From contig JAEORN010000240.1 of NCBI GenBank assembly GCA_016840825.1, forward strand, positions 1 through 6,752: DNA of 6,752 nucleotides, given 5' to 3'. The DNA comes from Candidatus Thorarchaeota archaeon. GTDB taxonomy: Archaea; Asgardarchaeota; Thorarchaeia; Thorarchaeales; Thorarchaeaceae. Under the pieces are notes generated by a model. It made no database searches, had not been told where the DNA came from, and worked only from the letters and a program-made list of their open reading frames with translations. The position numbers were made by a program, and so were the translations under genes. Below are positions 1-6,326 of this stretch, in pieces (within the stretch, counting starts at the first letter, position 1; each line of letters opens with the position of its first letter).

Positions 1-787
1 CGACAGTACTCGGAAGCTGTCCAAGCTCGACCCTACCTCCAAGTGTAAGGCGTTGAATTGCATCAATTGATGAACCTGCATGAACTACTCCAACCATACC
101 GACCCCAGCAGAGCGTAGGTCAGCATAAGCTGAGAAATCGCTGGATTTCCTGAGCTCATCATATATCACATAATCTGGTCTGACAAGCAGGAGAATATCA
201 GCTGCCTTTTCCATGCTATTATCAAGAGGTGAGTATTGTACGATGTCCTCTGAAACCATAAGGTCACGAGGTTGCTCAAGGGTCTTGACGATATTGCCTT
301 TCTTGCTATAGAACTCAGCTAGTGCAGCAGAGAATGTTGACTTTCCTGAGCCTGGGCTTCCAGTAACAAGTATTCCTTCTGCACGAGTTTCAAGGCGATT
401 CATTAGCTTTGGACTAAGTTCGTAATCATCTATTGTAAGCTTCGTGATTGGTCGAATGGCTGAGATCTCATACTTGTCTGCGAAGGGTGGCATGGCGATG
501 GCAATGCGTAGGTTACGAAGTTGAACTACAGCAGCACCTTCTTCTTCAATCTCAATGAAGGATTGACGATCATTTCTTGCTGTTTCTATTATGGCCTCGC
601 CAAGAATATCAAGCTCTTCATATGTAAGGATTCTCTCTGAGAGTTCTACTAATGACCAATCTCCAGGCATACCTCTTTTTGCGCGTGGGGGATTGTTCTC
701 TATTAGGTGTACACTCATTGTGTGTTCATCAAAGAAGGCATTTAGCTTCAGTAGTTCTGCATCATCATCTATCCAATCATCATTCAT
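1..787 (-). CDS. Archaeal PilT/VirB11-like P-loop ATPase, lacking the N-terminal PIN domain (3' end outside window)
   Basis: The first 262 residues of a P-loop ATPase are visible; the rest lies beyond the left edge. Walker A is GSPGSGKST (residues 143-151), followed by a Walker B-like stretch YVIYDELR (D210, E211) and a conserved HAGS at about 237, as in VirB11/PilT secretion-type ATPases. The segment MSVHLIENNPP starting at residue 24 matches what follows the PIN domain in the archaeal PIN-PilT-KH family (MJ1533 type). Here only 23 acidic residues precede it. The ATG at 787 is chosen because GGAGG lies about 11 nt upstream and the gene then overlaps the endA stop by 8 nt, implying translational coupling. 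Met24 (718) is an alternative start. The family function is not firmly known; RNA or ribosome-related work is an inference from its PIN and KH domains. Confidence 0.8.
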   Translation of the reverse strand, partial: MNDDWIDDDAELLKLNAFFDEHTMSVHLIENNPPRAKRGMPGDWSLVELSERILTYEELDILGEAIIETARNDRQSFIEIEEEGAAVVQLRNLRIAIAMPPFADKYEISAIRPITKLTIDDYELSPKLMNRLETRAEGILVTGSPGSGKSTFSAALAEFYSKKGNIVKTLEQPRDLMVSEDIVQYSPLDNSMEKAADILLLVRPDYVIYDELRKSSDFSAYADLRSAGVGMVGVVHAGSSIDAIQRLTLGGRVELGQLPSTV

Positions 788-1421
788 TATTTGGTATCCC
801 TCCAACTTCGCGGAGCTTTGCTTGAGCGACTTTGTAGTAGTTCACTTCACCATTCTGGTCTACAAGTGCGAATAATAGGTTCTTTCTTGCTGCAACAGCA
901 GTTTCAGTTATCATATCCAAATCATGTAACGAGATAGAATCGTCTTCTTTCAGGACATAGATTAGCTGTTTGGCTGTAGCAGTACCTGGTTTATCACCCC
1001 GTGCATAAACCCGAAATCCAATTCCTCCTCCAAATCCTTGACGAACTGCATACCCTCTACTTCTCAGGTCTCGAAAAACCAGATACTTTACCCATAGGTC
1101 GGACTCCTCGTTCATGAGAGAATTTACTACTTGAGATGCATCTATTACAGATCCGTCAGGAATCTTTAGGGTGATTCTCTTTCTTTCGAGAAGATGAAGT
1201 ATCTCAACAGGCTCTAGCTCAAGTCTTCCATCTTCAAGACGAGTCCCGTAGAAACCCTGTTGTGCGATTCTGTCAGAGTCAGTAGTATTGACATAGCCTT
1301 TGTTGTTTTCAAAGAGCGCATCTGAAGGCTCTTCTTCCTCCTCAGGTTCTTCTTCTATTATCTCATCTAAGTCTTCTTCGGAGTCAAATGGAAACTCTGG
1401 ACTATTATCATCATCTGACAA
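780..1421 (-). CDS. endA: tRNA-splicing endonuclease subunit, probably the structural (non-catalytic) one
   Basis: A 213-residue EndA-family protein (archaeal tRNA intron endonuclease). Residues 1-35 are a very acidic tail rich in Glu and Asp; the N-terminal domain follows to about 105 and the nuclease domain spans about 108-208. The segments YLVFRDLRSRGYAV and FRVYARG align without gaps with M. jannaschii EndA. On that alignment the catalytic Tyr115 is Tyr139 and Lys156 is Lys180 (AARKNLLFA), but His125 is Thr149 (TATAKQLIYV). Loss of the general-acid histidine suggests a structural subunit that pairs with a catalytic subunit encoded elsewhere, as in (alpha-beta)2 enzymes. The start is read as TTG at 1421, because no in-frame ATG occurs upstream and the next Met is residue 103. 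It is the first gene of a two-gene operon with the ATPase. Confidence 0.88.
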   Translation of the reverse strand: MSDDDNSPEFPFDSEEDLDEIIEEEPEEEEEPSDALFENNKGYVNTTDSDRIAQQGFYGTRLEDGRLELEPVEILHLLERKRITLKIPDGSVIDASQVVNSLMNEESDLWVKYLVFRDLRSRGYAVRQGFGGGIGFRVYARGDKPGTATAKQLIYVLKEDDSISLHDLDMITETAVAARKNLLFALVDQNGEVNYYKVAQAKLREVGGIPNNE

Positions 1422-1458
1422 TTGTATTCGCCTACTTATGATGTCGCGGTGTTGAATT

Positions 1459-2031
1459 GTGAAAAAGGCTTCGACATGTCCAATAACAAGAATAATAGCG
1501 GAATATCATCGGTCGAAGACTGTGATCGACTCTGAATTTGCTCATCGACTTGAAGAATTCATTGCAGGTGCAAAGCGGATTGCTATTCTTGGTATAGGGA
1601 ATGATCTTCGTACTGATGATGGCCTTGGTCCTTTTATCGTAAATAATCTGAGAACCAAACACCCCGATGTGTTCATCGAGAATGTTGGCTCTGTGCCTGA
1701 AGCTTTTGCAAGACCATTGGCAGAGTTTGGTGCAGAAAGGGTCATCATGGTTGATGCAGCAGATATGCGAAAGCCCATAGGACATGTCGAATTAGTTACA
1801 AAGGATAGGATTGGAGGTATTGCGATAAGTACCCATAGTATGCCTCTATCTTTTCTGATGCAATACTTGGAAGATTCGACAAATGGAAAGACCATTCTAC
1901 TCGGGGTGCAACCACAAAATATTCAATTTGGAGAAGGACTTACTCCGATTGTTGATGATATAGCTCGGAAGCTTATTAGTACAATTGATTCTATCTTGGA
2001 AACCCACCTACGAGGAAATAATGATGTTTAG
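1459..2031 (+). CDS. hycI: HycI-type [NiFe]-hydrogenase maturation endopeptidase
   Basis: This protease (190 residues from the GTG at 1459) removes the C-terminal tail of a [NiFe]-hydrogenase large subunit once nickel is inserted. The glycine-rich start ILGIGNDLRTDDGLGP (residues 43-58), the VDAAD strand (98-102) and THSMPL (125-130) match the peptidase family of E. coli HycI. The three nickel-binding residues correspond to Asp54, Asp99 and His126, and the family end motif LLGVQPQNIQFGEGLTP (148-163) is intact. GTG at 1522 (169 residues) is an equally possible start: it removes an N-terminal extension unlike the family, and an AT-rich TATA-like run lies about 30 nt before it. No hydrogenase genes are in the window, so the client enzyme is unknown, though HycI types usually serve membrane-bound group 4 or related cytosolic hydrogenases. 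The 3' end overlaps mtnA. Confidence 0.88.
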   Translation: MKKASTCPITRIIAEYHRSKTVIDSEFAHRLEEFIAGAKRIAILGIGNDLRTDDGLGPFIVNNLRTKHPDVFIENVGSVPEAFARPLAEFGAERVIMVDAADMRKPIGHVELVTKDRIGGIAISTHSMPLSFLMQYLEDSTNGKTILLGVQPQNIQFGEGLTPIVDDIARKLISTIDSILETHLRGNNDV

Positions 2032-3061
2032 AACTATTGAGTGGATTGATGATACTAATCAAGTACGACTTGTGGATCAGACAAAGATACCACTACAAGT
2101 AGAGCATATTGTGACAAATAGTCATGAACGAATGGCCAAAGCTATCGAAATAATGGAAGTAAGGGGAGCTCCAGCCATCGGAGCAGCAGCAGGAATGGGG
2201 ATGGCATTGGCTGCGATCGAAAGCAAGGCGAAGACAAAGGAATCACTAATAGAGTTCCTTGAGAGAGCTGCTGTAACTCTAAACACTCGACCCACTGCTG
2301 TTAATCTTACTTGGGCTACTGCAAGAATGCTCAAGGCCGCAAAAGCTGCAGAAGGAACAGTAGAGAAAATCGTGAAGATACTGATTGATGAAGCTAAAGA
2401 AATAGCTGAAGAAGATGTACGTATGTGTAGGAGCATAGGGGAGCATGCTCTTCAGTATATCGAGCCAGGGTTCACGATTCAGACAATATGCAATGCGGGA
2501 TCTCTGGCAACAGTGCATTTGGGAACTGTAGGTGCTGTAATCAGAGTTGCACATGAGAAATACAATGGAGATATCAAGGTCTATGCTGCAGAAACTCGTC
2601 CTCGACAGCAAGGCGCAAGATTAACTGTCTTTGAGATGATGGAGGATGAGATTGATACTACTCTAATCACGGATGGTATGATAGGAACTGTCTTCAGAGA
2701 AAGAAGAATAGACTGCTGTGTCGTTGGAGCTGATAGAATATTGCGAACGGGACATGTCACCAATAAGATTGGCACATATACAATGGCAATAACTGCAAGG
2801 TATCATAACATTCCATTCTATGTAGCAGCTCCAATGTCTACTATAGATATGGAAACGAATCCAGATGAGATTGAGATAGAAGAAAGAAATCCAGATGAGA
2901 TCCGAGTGATAAATGGGATTCCTGTTACAGTGCCCACAGCAAAAGTGTACAATCCCGCATTTGATACCACTCCTCCCGAGTTAGTGACAGCTATTATAAC
3001 CGACAAAGGTGTAGTTGAGTCACCTAATGAAGAAAAAATGCGCAAATTGTACTATGGTTGA
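2024..3061 (+). CDS. mtnA: S-methyl-5-thioribose-1-phosphate isomerase
   Basis: A 345-residue member of the aIF2B/MtnA isomerase family, which converts methylthioribose 1-phosphate to methylthioribulose 1-phosphate in methionine salvage. Family motifs run in order: RGAPAIGAAAG (47-57), RPTAVNLTWA (89-98), ICNAGSLAT (155-163) with catalytic Cys156, ETRPRQQGARLT (190-201), VVGADRI (233-239) with catalytic Asp237, NKIGTY (247-252) and FYVAAPMST (265-273). The CNAG-LAT form and the length fit MtnA better than archaeal ribose-1,5-bisphosphate isomerase or true aIF2B subunits, although broader pentose-phosphate substrates are possible. Start candidates are ATG 2021 and ATG 2024; both follow a GAGG ribosome binding site at 2012-2015. 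The gene overlaps the end of hycI by 8-11 nt, so the two are probably co-translated. Confidence 0.92.
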   Translation: MFRTIEWIDDTNQVRLVDQTKIPLQVEHIVTNSHERMAKAIEIMEVRGAPAIGAAAGMGMALAAIESKAKTKESLIEFLERAAVTLNTRPTAVNLTWATARMLKAAKAAEGTVEKIVKILIDEAKEIAEEDVRMCRSIGEHALQYIEPGFTIQTICNAGSLATVHLGTVGAVIRVAHEKYNGDIKVYAAETRPRQQGARLTVFEMMEDEIDTTLITDGMIGTVFRERRIDCCVVGADRILRTGHVTNKIGTYTMAITARYHNIPFYVAAPMSTIDMETNPDEIEIEERNPDEIRVINGIPVTVPTAKVYNPAFDTTPPELVTAIITDKGVVESPNEEKMRKLYYG

Positions 3062-3120
3062 TCTCTCTATGTTTCTCCAACTTGACGTATCTTCTATTCA
3101 AAAAATACCAAATTTGAGTA

Positions 3121-3157
3121 GTTTTTGTAGAAAAGGTCTGAATAATCCTATTTTTGA
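3121..3157 (+). terminator. T-rich stretch, possible mtnA transcription end
   Basis: Two runs of five T (3122-3126 and 3151-3155) lie 60-95 nt after the mtnA stop in an AT-rich gap. Archaeal RNA polymerase often terminates at T-runs without a hairpin. This is suggestive only. Confidence 0.35.
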
Positions 3158-3237
3158 AGAAACTAGTGAGAAACTTGTACCGTATTTAGGAACCTTTGAA
3201 TGTGATAACCTAGTTCAATAATAGAGCAAAGTCAATG

Positions 3238-3245
3238 TTTATCTA
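3238..3245 (+). promoter_or_regulatory. Probable TATA box of mbf1
   Basis: TTTATCTA lies about 25 nt before a likely transcript start near 3267, giving a leader of about 15 nt. That leader carries the purine-rich ribosome binding site GAGAGGG (3268-3274) just before the ATG at 3282. The rest of the 220-nt gap after mtnA shows no gene: the short frames there have no recognisable protein features. Confidence 0.45.
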
Positions 3246-3281
3246 TTACACACACCGAAATATGAGTGAGAGGGAACTACT

Positions 3282-3863
3282 ATGCCTAGTTGTGAACTAT
3301 GCGGCAGGAACATGAAAGGTAGAGGTCGAAATGTTACCATCGAAGGTGCTGAAATGCAAGTTTGTCCCCAATGTGCAGCTAAATTCGGAGGACAATCACT
3401 TGATTCGTCAGGTAGACCTAGGTATGATCGGCCCAGTCAGCCATCTTGGACTGGTAGTTCGAGTTCAAGACCAACAACGGCAGGTCGTCCACAGGCAGTT
3501 TCAAAACCTGTGGCCCAAAAAAGAGTGAAACCCAGACCAGAGTCGGCACCACTTCTTGATGACATGGTTCTGATTGAAGGTTATGCTGATACTATTCGAA
3601 AAGCAAGACAGAGAAAGAATCTCAGTCAAGATGAACTAGCACAGAAGGTAGGTGAGAGGATCTCAACTCTTCAATCGATAGAATCCGGAAGATTGAAGCC
3701 AACACGAAAGACAATTCGTGGATTGGAAAGAGAATTGGACATCTCCCTCCTCGAGCCTATTGACGCTGTTCCCCTAAAGATAACTCGCGAGAAAGACGCG
3801 GCTGGTCCTACACTTGGGGACATTGTGAAGGTCAAGAAAAAGAAATCTCAGAAAGGTGACTAG
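3282..3863 (+). CDS. mbf1: Multiprotein bridging factor 1 (MBF1), zinc-ribbon plus HTH transcription factor
   Basis: A 193-residue archaeal MBF1. The N-terminal zinc ribbon has CELC (Cys4, Cys7) and CPQC (Cys28, Cys31). Residues 40-95 form a low-complexity Ser/Pro/Arg linker. A Cro/C1-type helix-turn-helix spans about 100-157, including LSQDELAQKVG and the recognition-helix region STLQSIESGRLKP. The C-terminus ends in a Lys-rich tail (about 183-191). Eukaryotic MBF1 bridges TBP to activators; archaeal MBF1 has also been linked to ribosomes and translation. Length and domain order are typical for the archaeal family. It has its own promoter and a GAGAGGG ribosome binding site 7 nt before the ATG. 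It sits directly upstream of the TFE gene, but a separate promoter appears to precede tfe. Confidence 0.95.
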   Translation: MPSCELCGRNMKGRGRNVTIEGAEMQVCPQCAAKFGGQSLDSSGRPRYDRPSQPSWTGSSSSRPTTAGRPQAVSKPVAQKRVKPRPESAPLLDDMVLIEGYADTIRKARQRKNLSQDELAQKVGERISTLQSIESGRLKPTRKTIRGLERELDISLLEPIDAVPLKITREKDAAGPTLGDIVKVKKKKSQKGD

Positions 3864-3904
3864 AGTGACTTGATCTTGAAACCTGAAGTATTGAGTCACT
3901 ATAG
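3860..3904 (+). repeat. Imperfect inverted repeat over the mbf1 stop codon
   Basis: CTAGAGTGACT (3860-3870) pairs with AGTCACTATAG (3894-3904): ten of eleven pairs form, with one G-A mismatch, around a 23-nt loop. The left arm contains the mbf1 stop codon, and AT-rich DNA follows. It could form an mRNA 3'-end hairpin or a protein-binding dyad. Confidence 0.5.
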
Positions 3905-3930
3905 AAAATAATATGGTACAACAGGTCAGC

Positions 3931-3956
3931 TTAAATAGTATATGAACATATATTAT
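3931..3956 (+). promoter_or_regulatory. Probable tfe promoter with TATA-like boxes and a 14-nt dyad
   Basis: TTAAATAG (3931-3938) and TATATTAT (3949-3956) are TATA-like. Between and over them lies the perfect dyad TATATG-AA-CATATA (3939-3952). A transcript start near 3961-3980 would leave a leader of about 65-85 nt before the tfe ATG. The dyad could be an operator or simply AT-rich promoter sequence. Confidence 0.45.
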
Positions 3957-4043
3957 TAATAGCACATATCTCTCGGCTTTGGTCTCTTGACTATCAGCGG
4001 GTTCATTCAATTATCCATATATCATTCAGGTGAAATCATAAAA

Positions 4044-4571
4044 ATGGCACATCCGAACTTCAACACTGACCTCTTCCGCTTAGTTGTCGAGGAAATAGCA
4101 GGAAAAGAAGGGGTTGACGTTGCAACAGTCCTAGTAAATGCAGATGAAACCACTGATGAAGAAATTGCAACGAAGACTGATCTCAAGCTGAATGTAGTGC
4201 GAAAAATTCTGTACAAATTGCATGATAACCATCTGGCGTCCTATCGAAGAATCAGGGATACGAATACAGGATGGTTCCTCTATTATTGGAAAATCGACCC
4301 AAGAAAAGCTCAGGCACTAGTGAACCGTAAGAAGCGACTGGTACTCAATCTCTTGGAACAACGGTTAGAACATGAAAGCAATAATGACCTATATGCTTGT
4401 GTGAACCGAGACTCCTCACCTGTACCCTTTGAGGAAGCAATGAATCTCTCATTTCGATGCCCTACATGTAATGGGGCTCTAGAGTTTGTAGATAACAAAC
4501 GAGCTGTTTCTTTCCTGAAAAAACGTGTTGAAGAACTCAAAGCTGATTTGAAAGCAACATCTGTAAGCTAA
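4044..4571 (+). CDS. tfe: Transcription factor E (TFE alpha), with incomplete zinc ribbon
   Basis: A 175-residue TFE, the archaeal homologue of TFIIE-alpha, which helps open the promoter in the RNA polymerase-TBP-TFB complex. The winged-helix domain covers about 5-95 (VVRKILYKLHDNHLASYRR, GWFLYYWKID). A charged helical linker follows (95-115), then a zinc-ribbon region (117-148) and a C-terminal helix (154-170). Canonical TFE has two CxxC knuckles. Here the second is intact (Cys139, Cys142), but the first reads CVNR, so Cys119 remains and the expected Cys122 is Arg. The ATG at 4044 is chosen over an upstream in-frame start at 3987 because AGGTGA (4028-4033) sits 10 nt before it and homologues begin near this residue. 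It stands upstream of the DUF2110 and TlyA-like genes. Confidence 0.93.
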   Translation: MAHPNFNTDLFRLVVEEIAGKEGVDVATVLVNADETTDEEIATKTDLKLNVVRKILYKLHDNHLASYRRIRDTNTGWFLYYWKIDPRKAQALVNRKKRLVLNLLEQRLEHESNNDLYACVNRDSSPVPFEEAMNLSFRCPTCNGALEFVDNKRAVSFLKKRVEELKADLKATSVS

Positions 4572-4639
4572 TGCAATGCTTCAACACTTCAAAAACTACT
4601 TAGGAACAAGAATTTTTCAGACTAGTTGGGTAGCTATTA

Positions 4640-5413
4640 TTGAAAACTGTCACTCTTGCTCCAAAGGTATATGGACAATACCGAAATAGACTGTTGACAT
4701 CTATTCAGTCTGAGATAGAGTCCATGATCAGTGATTTGAACTTGTCATCTGTAACTCTAGATGTGGATAAGAAAGAGCATGTATATCTATCAGTCGATGG
4801 TCCAGATTCGGAGTTTGTCATCAATCTTTTGGCTCAAGAGTATGGAAAGACTCCTGAATACCATGAGATTGTTCCCGAAGAGATATTCTCAGGTAGGCTA
4901 GTAGATGTAGGAAAGGTTGGGTATGGTATCTATGTTGACATTGGTTTATCTGAACCAAAGATAGACGCACTTATTCCCTTACACCGAGTACGAGAACAGA
5001 TGGGAATGGAAAATACTCCCTTGAGAAAGATCGCACGTAGTTTGATACTTGTAGATTACCTACCGACAAAGATTCGTGTCACAGATGTGAATTATGATAA
5101 TGAACAGATTAGCGCGGAGTTTACTCGGGAGTTCTTGGATAGATTCTATGACTGGATATCGGATGACCATGAACGGCTTCTCGTATTTGGCGCCAATCGA
5201 GAGATGCTCGAATCCACTTTGGAGAAGACTGGACATACTGATGACATCTACAATATTGAGAAGTTGGGATTCTTCGAGTTTGCCTTGCAATGTAAGCGAA
5301 GTACTCGTGCCTCAGGGATATTAGCAGCTATTGGACCTCGAATGCGTGGTGTCCCCATGCATCTATTCATACCTCGAGAGATACAGGAAGCGAAGAAAAG
5401 TGCCAAGGCTTGA
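4640..5413 (+). CDS. DUF2110 family archaeal protein with an S1/OB-like segment
   Basis: A 257-residue protein recognised as the archaea-specific DUF2110 family; no biochemical role is established. The N-terminal portion (VTLAPKVYGQYRNRLL) resembles the family start. Residues 80-120 (FSGRLVDVGKVGYGIYVDIG, then DALIPLHRV) look like the beta-strands of an S1/OB nucleic-acid-binding fold. The C-terminal part is mixed alpha-beta, with a Lys-rich tail (EAKKSAKA). The start is read as TTG at 4640, because no nearby in-frame ATG exists and this start preserves the conserved N-terminus. An AT-rich element near 4608-4618 lies about 26 nt upstream, so the message may be leaderless. Its position between tfe and an RNA methyltransferase, whose start it overlaps by 14 nt, suggests an RNA-related role (inference). 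Confidence 0.8.
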   Translation: MKTVTLAPKVYGQYRNRLLTSIQSEIESMISDLNLSSVTLDVDKKEHVYLSVDGPDSEFVINLLAQEYGKTPEYHEIVPEEIFSGRLVDVGKVGYGIYVDIGLSEPKIDALIPLHRVREQMGMENTPLRKIARSLILVDYLPTKIRVTDVNYDNEQISAEFTREFLDRFYDWISDDHERLLVFGANREMLESTLEKTGHTDDIYNIEKLGFFEFALQCKRSTRASGILAAIGPRMRGVPMHLFIPREIQEAKKSAKA

Positions 5414-6086
5414 TATCTGGCTTGTCGAAGAAGGGAAGTTCACATCCAGACAAGCTGCTAAGAGAGCTATCAAGGAAGGATATGTAACTGTAGATGGAGT
5501 TGTCGCAAAACCATCCAAACATGTCGATGGCACTGAGGATATCGTCATATCTGATTATACAATTGGCTATCCGCAGGGATACAAGAAGCTAGAAAGAATT
5601 CAGCTACTTCTTCAAGGAAGTATCATCTCACCAGGAGGAATAGCTCTAGATATTGGTAGCTCTGCAGGGGGATTTCTTACCTATCTTGCACAAAGAGATG
5701 CCAAAGTGACAGGAATCGAGGTTTCTGAGGAATTTCGACCTCAACTGGTAGAGATCGCTGAGCGATATGAGAACGTGTCCTTGCTCATCGCAGATGCATT
5801 TGATATAGACCCAGAGATTATTTGTGACAAAATGGGACTCGATCTGTTACTGATTGATGTCACTACTGACCCGGATGGGACATTGAAGCTAGTTGAACAG
5901 TACTCCCCCTTATTGAAGGATTTTGGACTACTAGTCTGTGCCTTCAAATCTCGACTCGATGATGAGATGAGAAGCAACGTTGTTGATAAGCTGAAAGTTG
6001 ATTATGATATACTTCATATCGTTGAGATGGATAGTTCATTACAGGAATTTCACGTCATAGCGTCACGACGGTACGTTTTTAATTGA
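5400..6086 (+). CDS. TlyA/FtsJ-like RNA ribose methyltransferase with N-terminal S4 domain
   Basis: A 228-residue SAM-dependent methyltransferase, probably acting on rRNA or tRNA. Residues 3-45 form an S4 RNA-binding domain (RLDIWLVEEGKFTSRQAAKRAI, VTVDG). The Rossmann-fold domain has SAM motif I ALDIGSSAGGF (82-92) and an acidic loop end (Glu107). The FtsJ-type K-D-K-E tetrad can be assigned to Lys63 (or Lys62), Asp153, Lys183 and Glu216, so it appears catalytically complete. TlyA makes 2'-O-methylcytidines in bacterial rRNAs; the archaeal target is not known. The start is taken as GTG at 5400, just before the conserved S4 strand, with AGGAAG (5385-5390) 9 nt upstream. An in-frame ATG at 5331 would overlap DUF2110 by 83 nt and is unlikely. 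Confidence 0.85.
   Translation: MPRLDIWLVEEGKFTSRQAAKRAIKEGYVTVDGVVAKPSKHVDGTEDIVISDYTIGYPQGYKKLERIQLLLQGSIISPGGIALDIGSSAGGFLTYLAQRDAKVTGIEVSEEFRPQLVEIAERYENVSLLIADAFDIDPEIICDKMGLDLLLIDVTTDPDGTLKLVEQYSPLLKDFGLLVCAFKSRLDDEMRSNVVDKLKVDYDILHIVEMDSSLQEFHVIASRRYVFN
6075..6083 (+). promoter_or_regulatory. Probable TATA box of the tRNA-Val gene
   Basis: GTTTTTAAT lies over the last codons of the methyltransferase gene. It is about 26 nt before a likely start near 6105 and 36 nt before the mature tRNA 5' end at 6115. Confidence 0.4.
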
Positions 6087-6114
6087 CTGCGGAGTAGAAC
6101 GCAAACGCAATCAT

Positions 6115-6222
6115 GGGCCGCTAGTCTAGCCCGGCTATGATGCCTCGTTTACACCGAGGAGGTCGCTGGTTCACATGGGCTCTATACGAGCTTGTGGCCA
6201 AAAAATCCGGCGCGGCCCACCA
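6115..6222 (+). tRNA. tRNA-Val(UAC) with a 30-nt intron in the T-loop
   Basis: A full cloverleaf can be drawn. Acceptor GGGCCGC (6115-6121) pairs with GCGGCCC (6212-6218), A73 is 6219 and CCA is encoded (6220-6222). The D-arm (6124-6141) carries G18-G19 at 6133-6134. Anticodon stem CCTCG/CGAGG (6143-6147/6155-6159) encloses the loop TTTACAC, giving anticodon TAC. T-stem GCTGG (6165-6169) pairs with CCGGC (6207-6211). The T-loop is interrupted after TTC (positions 54-56) and resumes as AAAT. Removal of 6173-6202 gives the standard seven-base loop TTCAAAT and a 78-nt tRNA including CCA. Confidence 0.93.
6173..6202 (+). other. Archaeal tRNA intron between positions 56 and 57 (bulge-helix-bulge)
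   Basis: The 5' bulge is T6171-C6172-A6173 and the 3' bulge is A6201-A6203. They are separated by the 4-bp central helix 6167-6170 with 6197-6200 (TGGT/GCCA). Inside, 6174-6182 pairs with 6188-6196 over nine consecutive base pairs (three G-U) with the five-base loop TATAC. Cutting each bulge after its second base gives exactly 6173-6202. The outer exon helix is absent, so this is the relaxed HBh' form. Confidence 0.88.
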
Positions 6223-6326
6223 TCTTTGCAATCCTTCCCATCATATATTATTACATGTAATACAATGGTGGAGATACGTGCGGCGAGGTTCTACAAGAAA
6301 AACGCGGGGTCAACTCTTTGACTAAA
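6223..6326 (+). other. Spacer between tRNA-Val and tRNA-Leu, with AT-rich promoter-like element
   Basis: No gene is recognised here. TCATATATTATTA (6241-6253) is TATA-like and overlaps the perfect 14-nt palindrome TATTACATGTAATA (6249-6262). A start about 25 nt downstream would leave a leader of roughly 55 nt before the tRNA-Leu sequence. No tRNA 3' half, such as a permuted-gene partner for the tRNA-Leu, is found in it. Confidence 0.4.

Noticed and set aside
591..875. 94-codon Ser-rich open frame on plus
   Set aside because: Antisense shadow of the ATPase and endA genes; the composition is low complexity.
1432..1785. 117-codon open frame on the minus strand opposite hycI
   Set aside because: Cys/His-rich, unlike any family I recognise, and antisense to a clear HycI protein.
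2024..3061. Assignment as aIF2B subunit or ribose-1,5-bisphosphate isomerase
   Set aside because: The CNAG-LAT, ETRPRQQGARLT and VAAPMST motifs and the length match MtnA better.
3015..3221. 68-codon open frame after mtnA
   Set aside because: Starts inside mtnA, has no ribosome binding site or recognisable features and runs through the AT-rich gap.
6137..6325. 62-codon open frame on plus
   Set aside because: It lies over the tRNA-Val gene, its intron and the spacer; the cloverleaf explains the sequence.
6223..6326. Permuted tRNA-Leu with its 3' half upstream of the 5' half
   Set aside because: The spacer holds no sequence matching CCCGT plus CTCCCGC; AATCCTTCCC at 6230 does not pair with the T-stem or acceptor.
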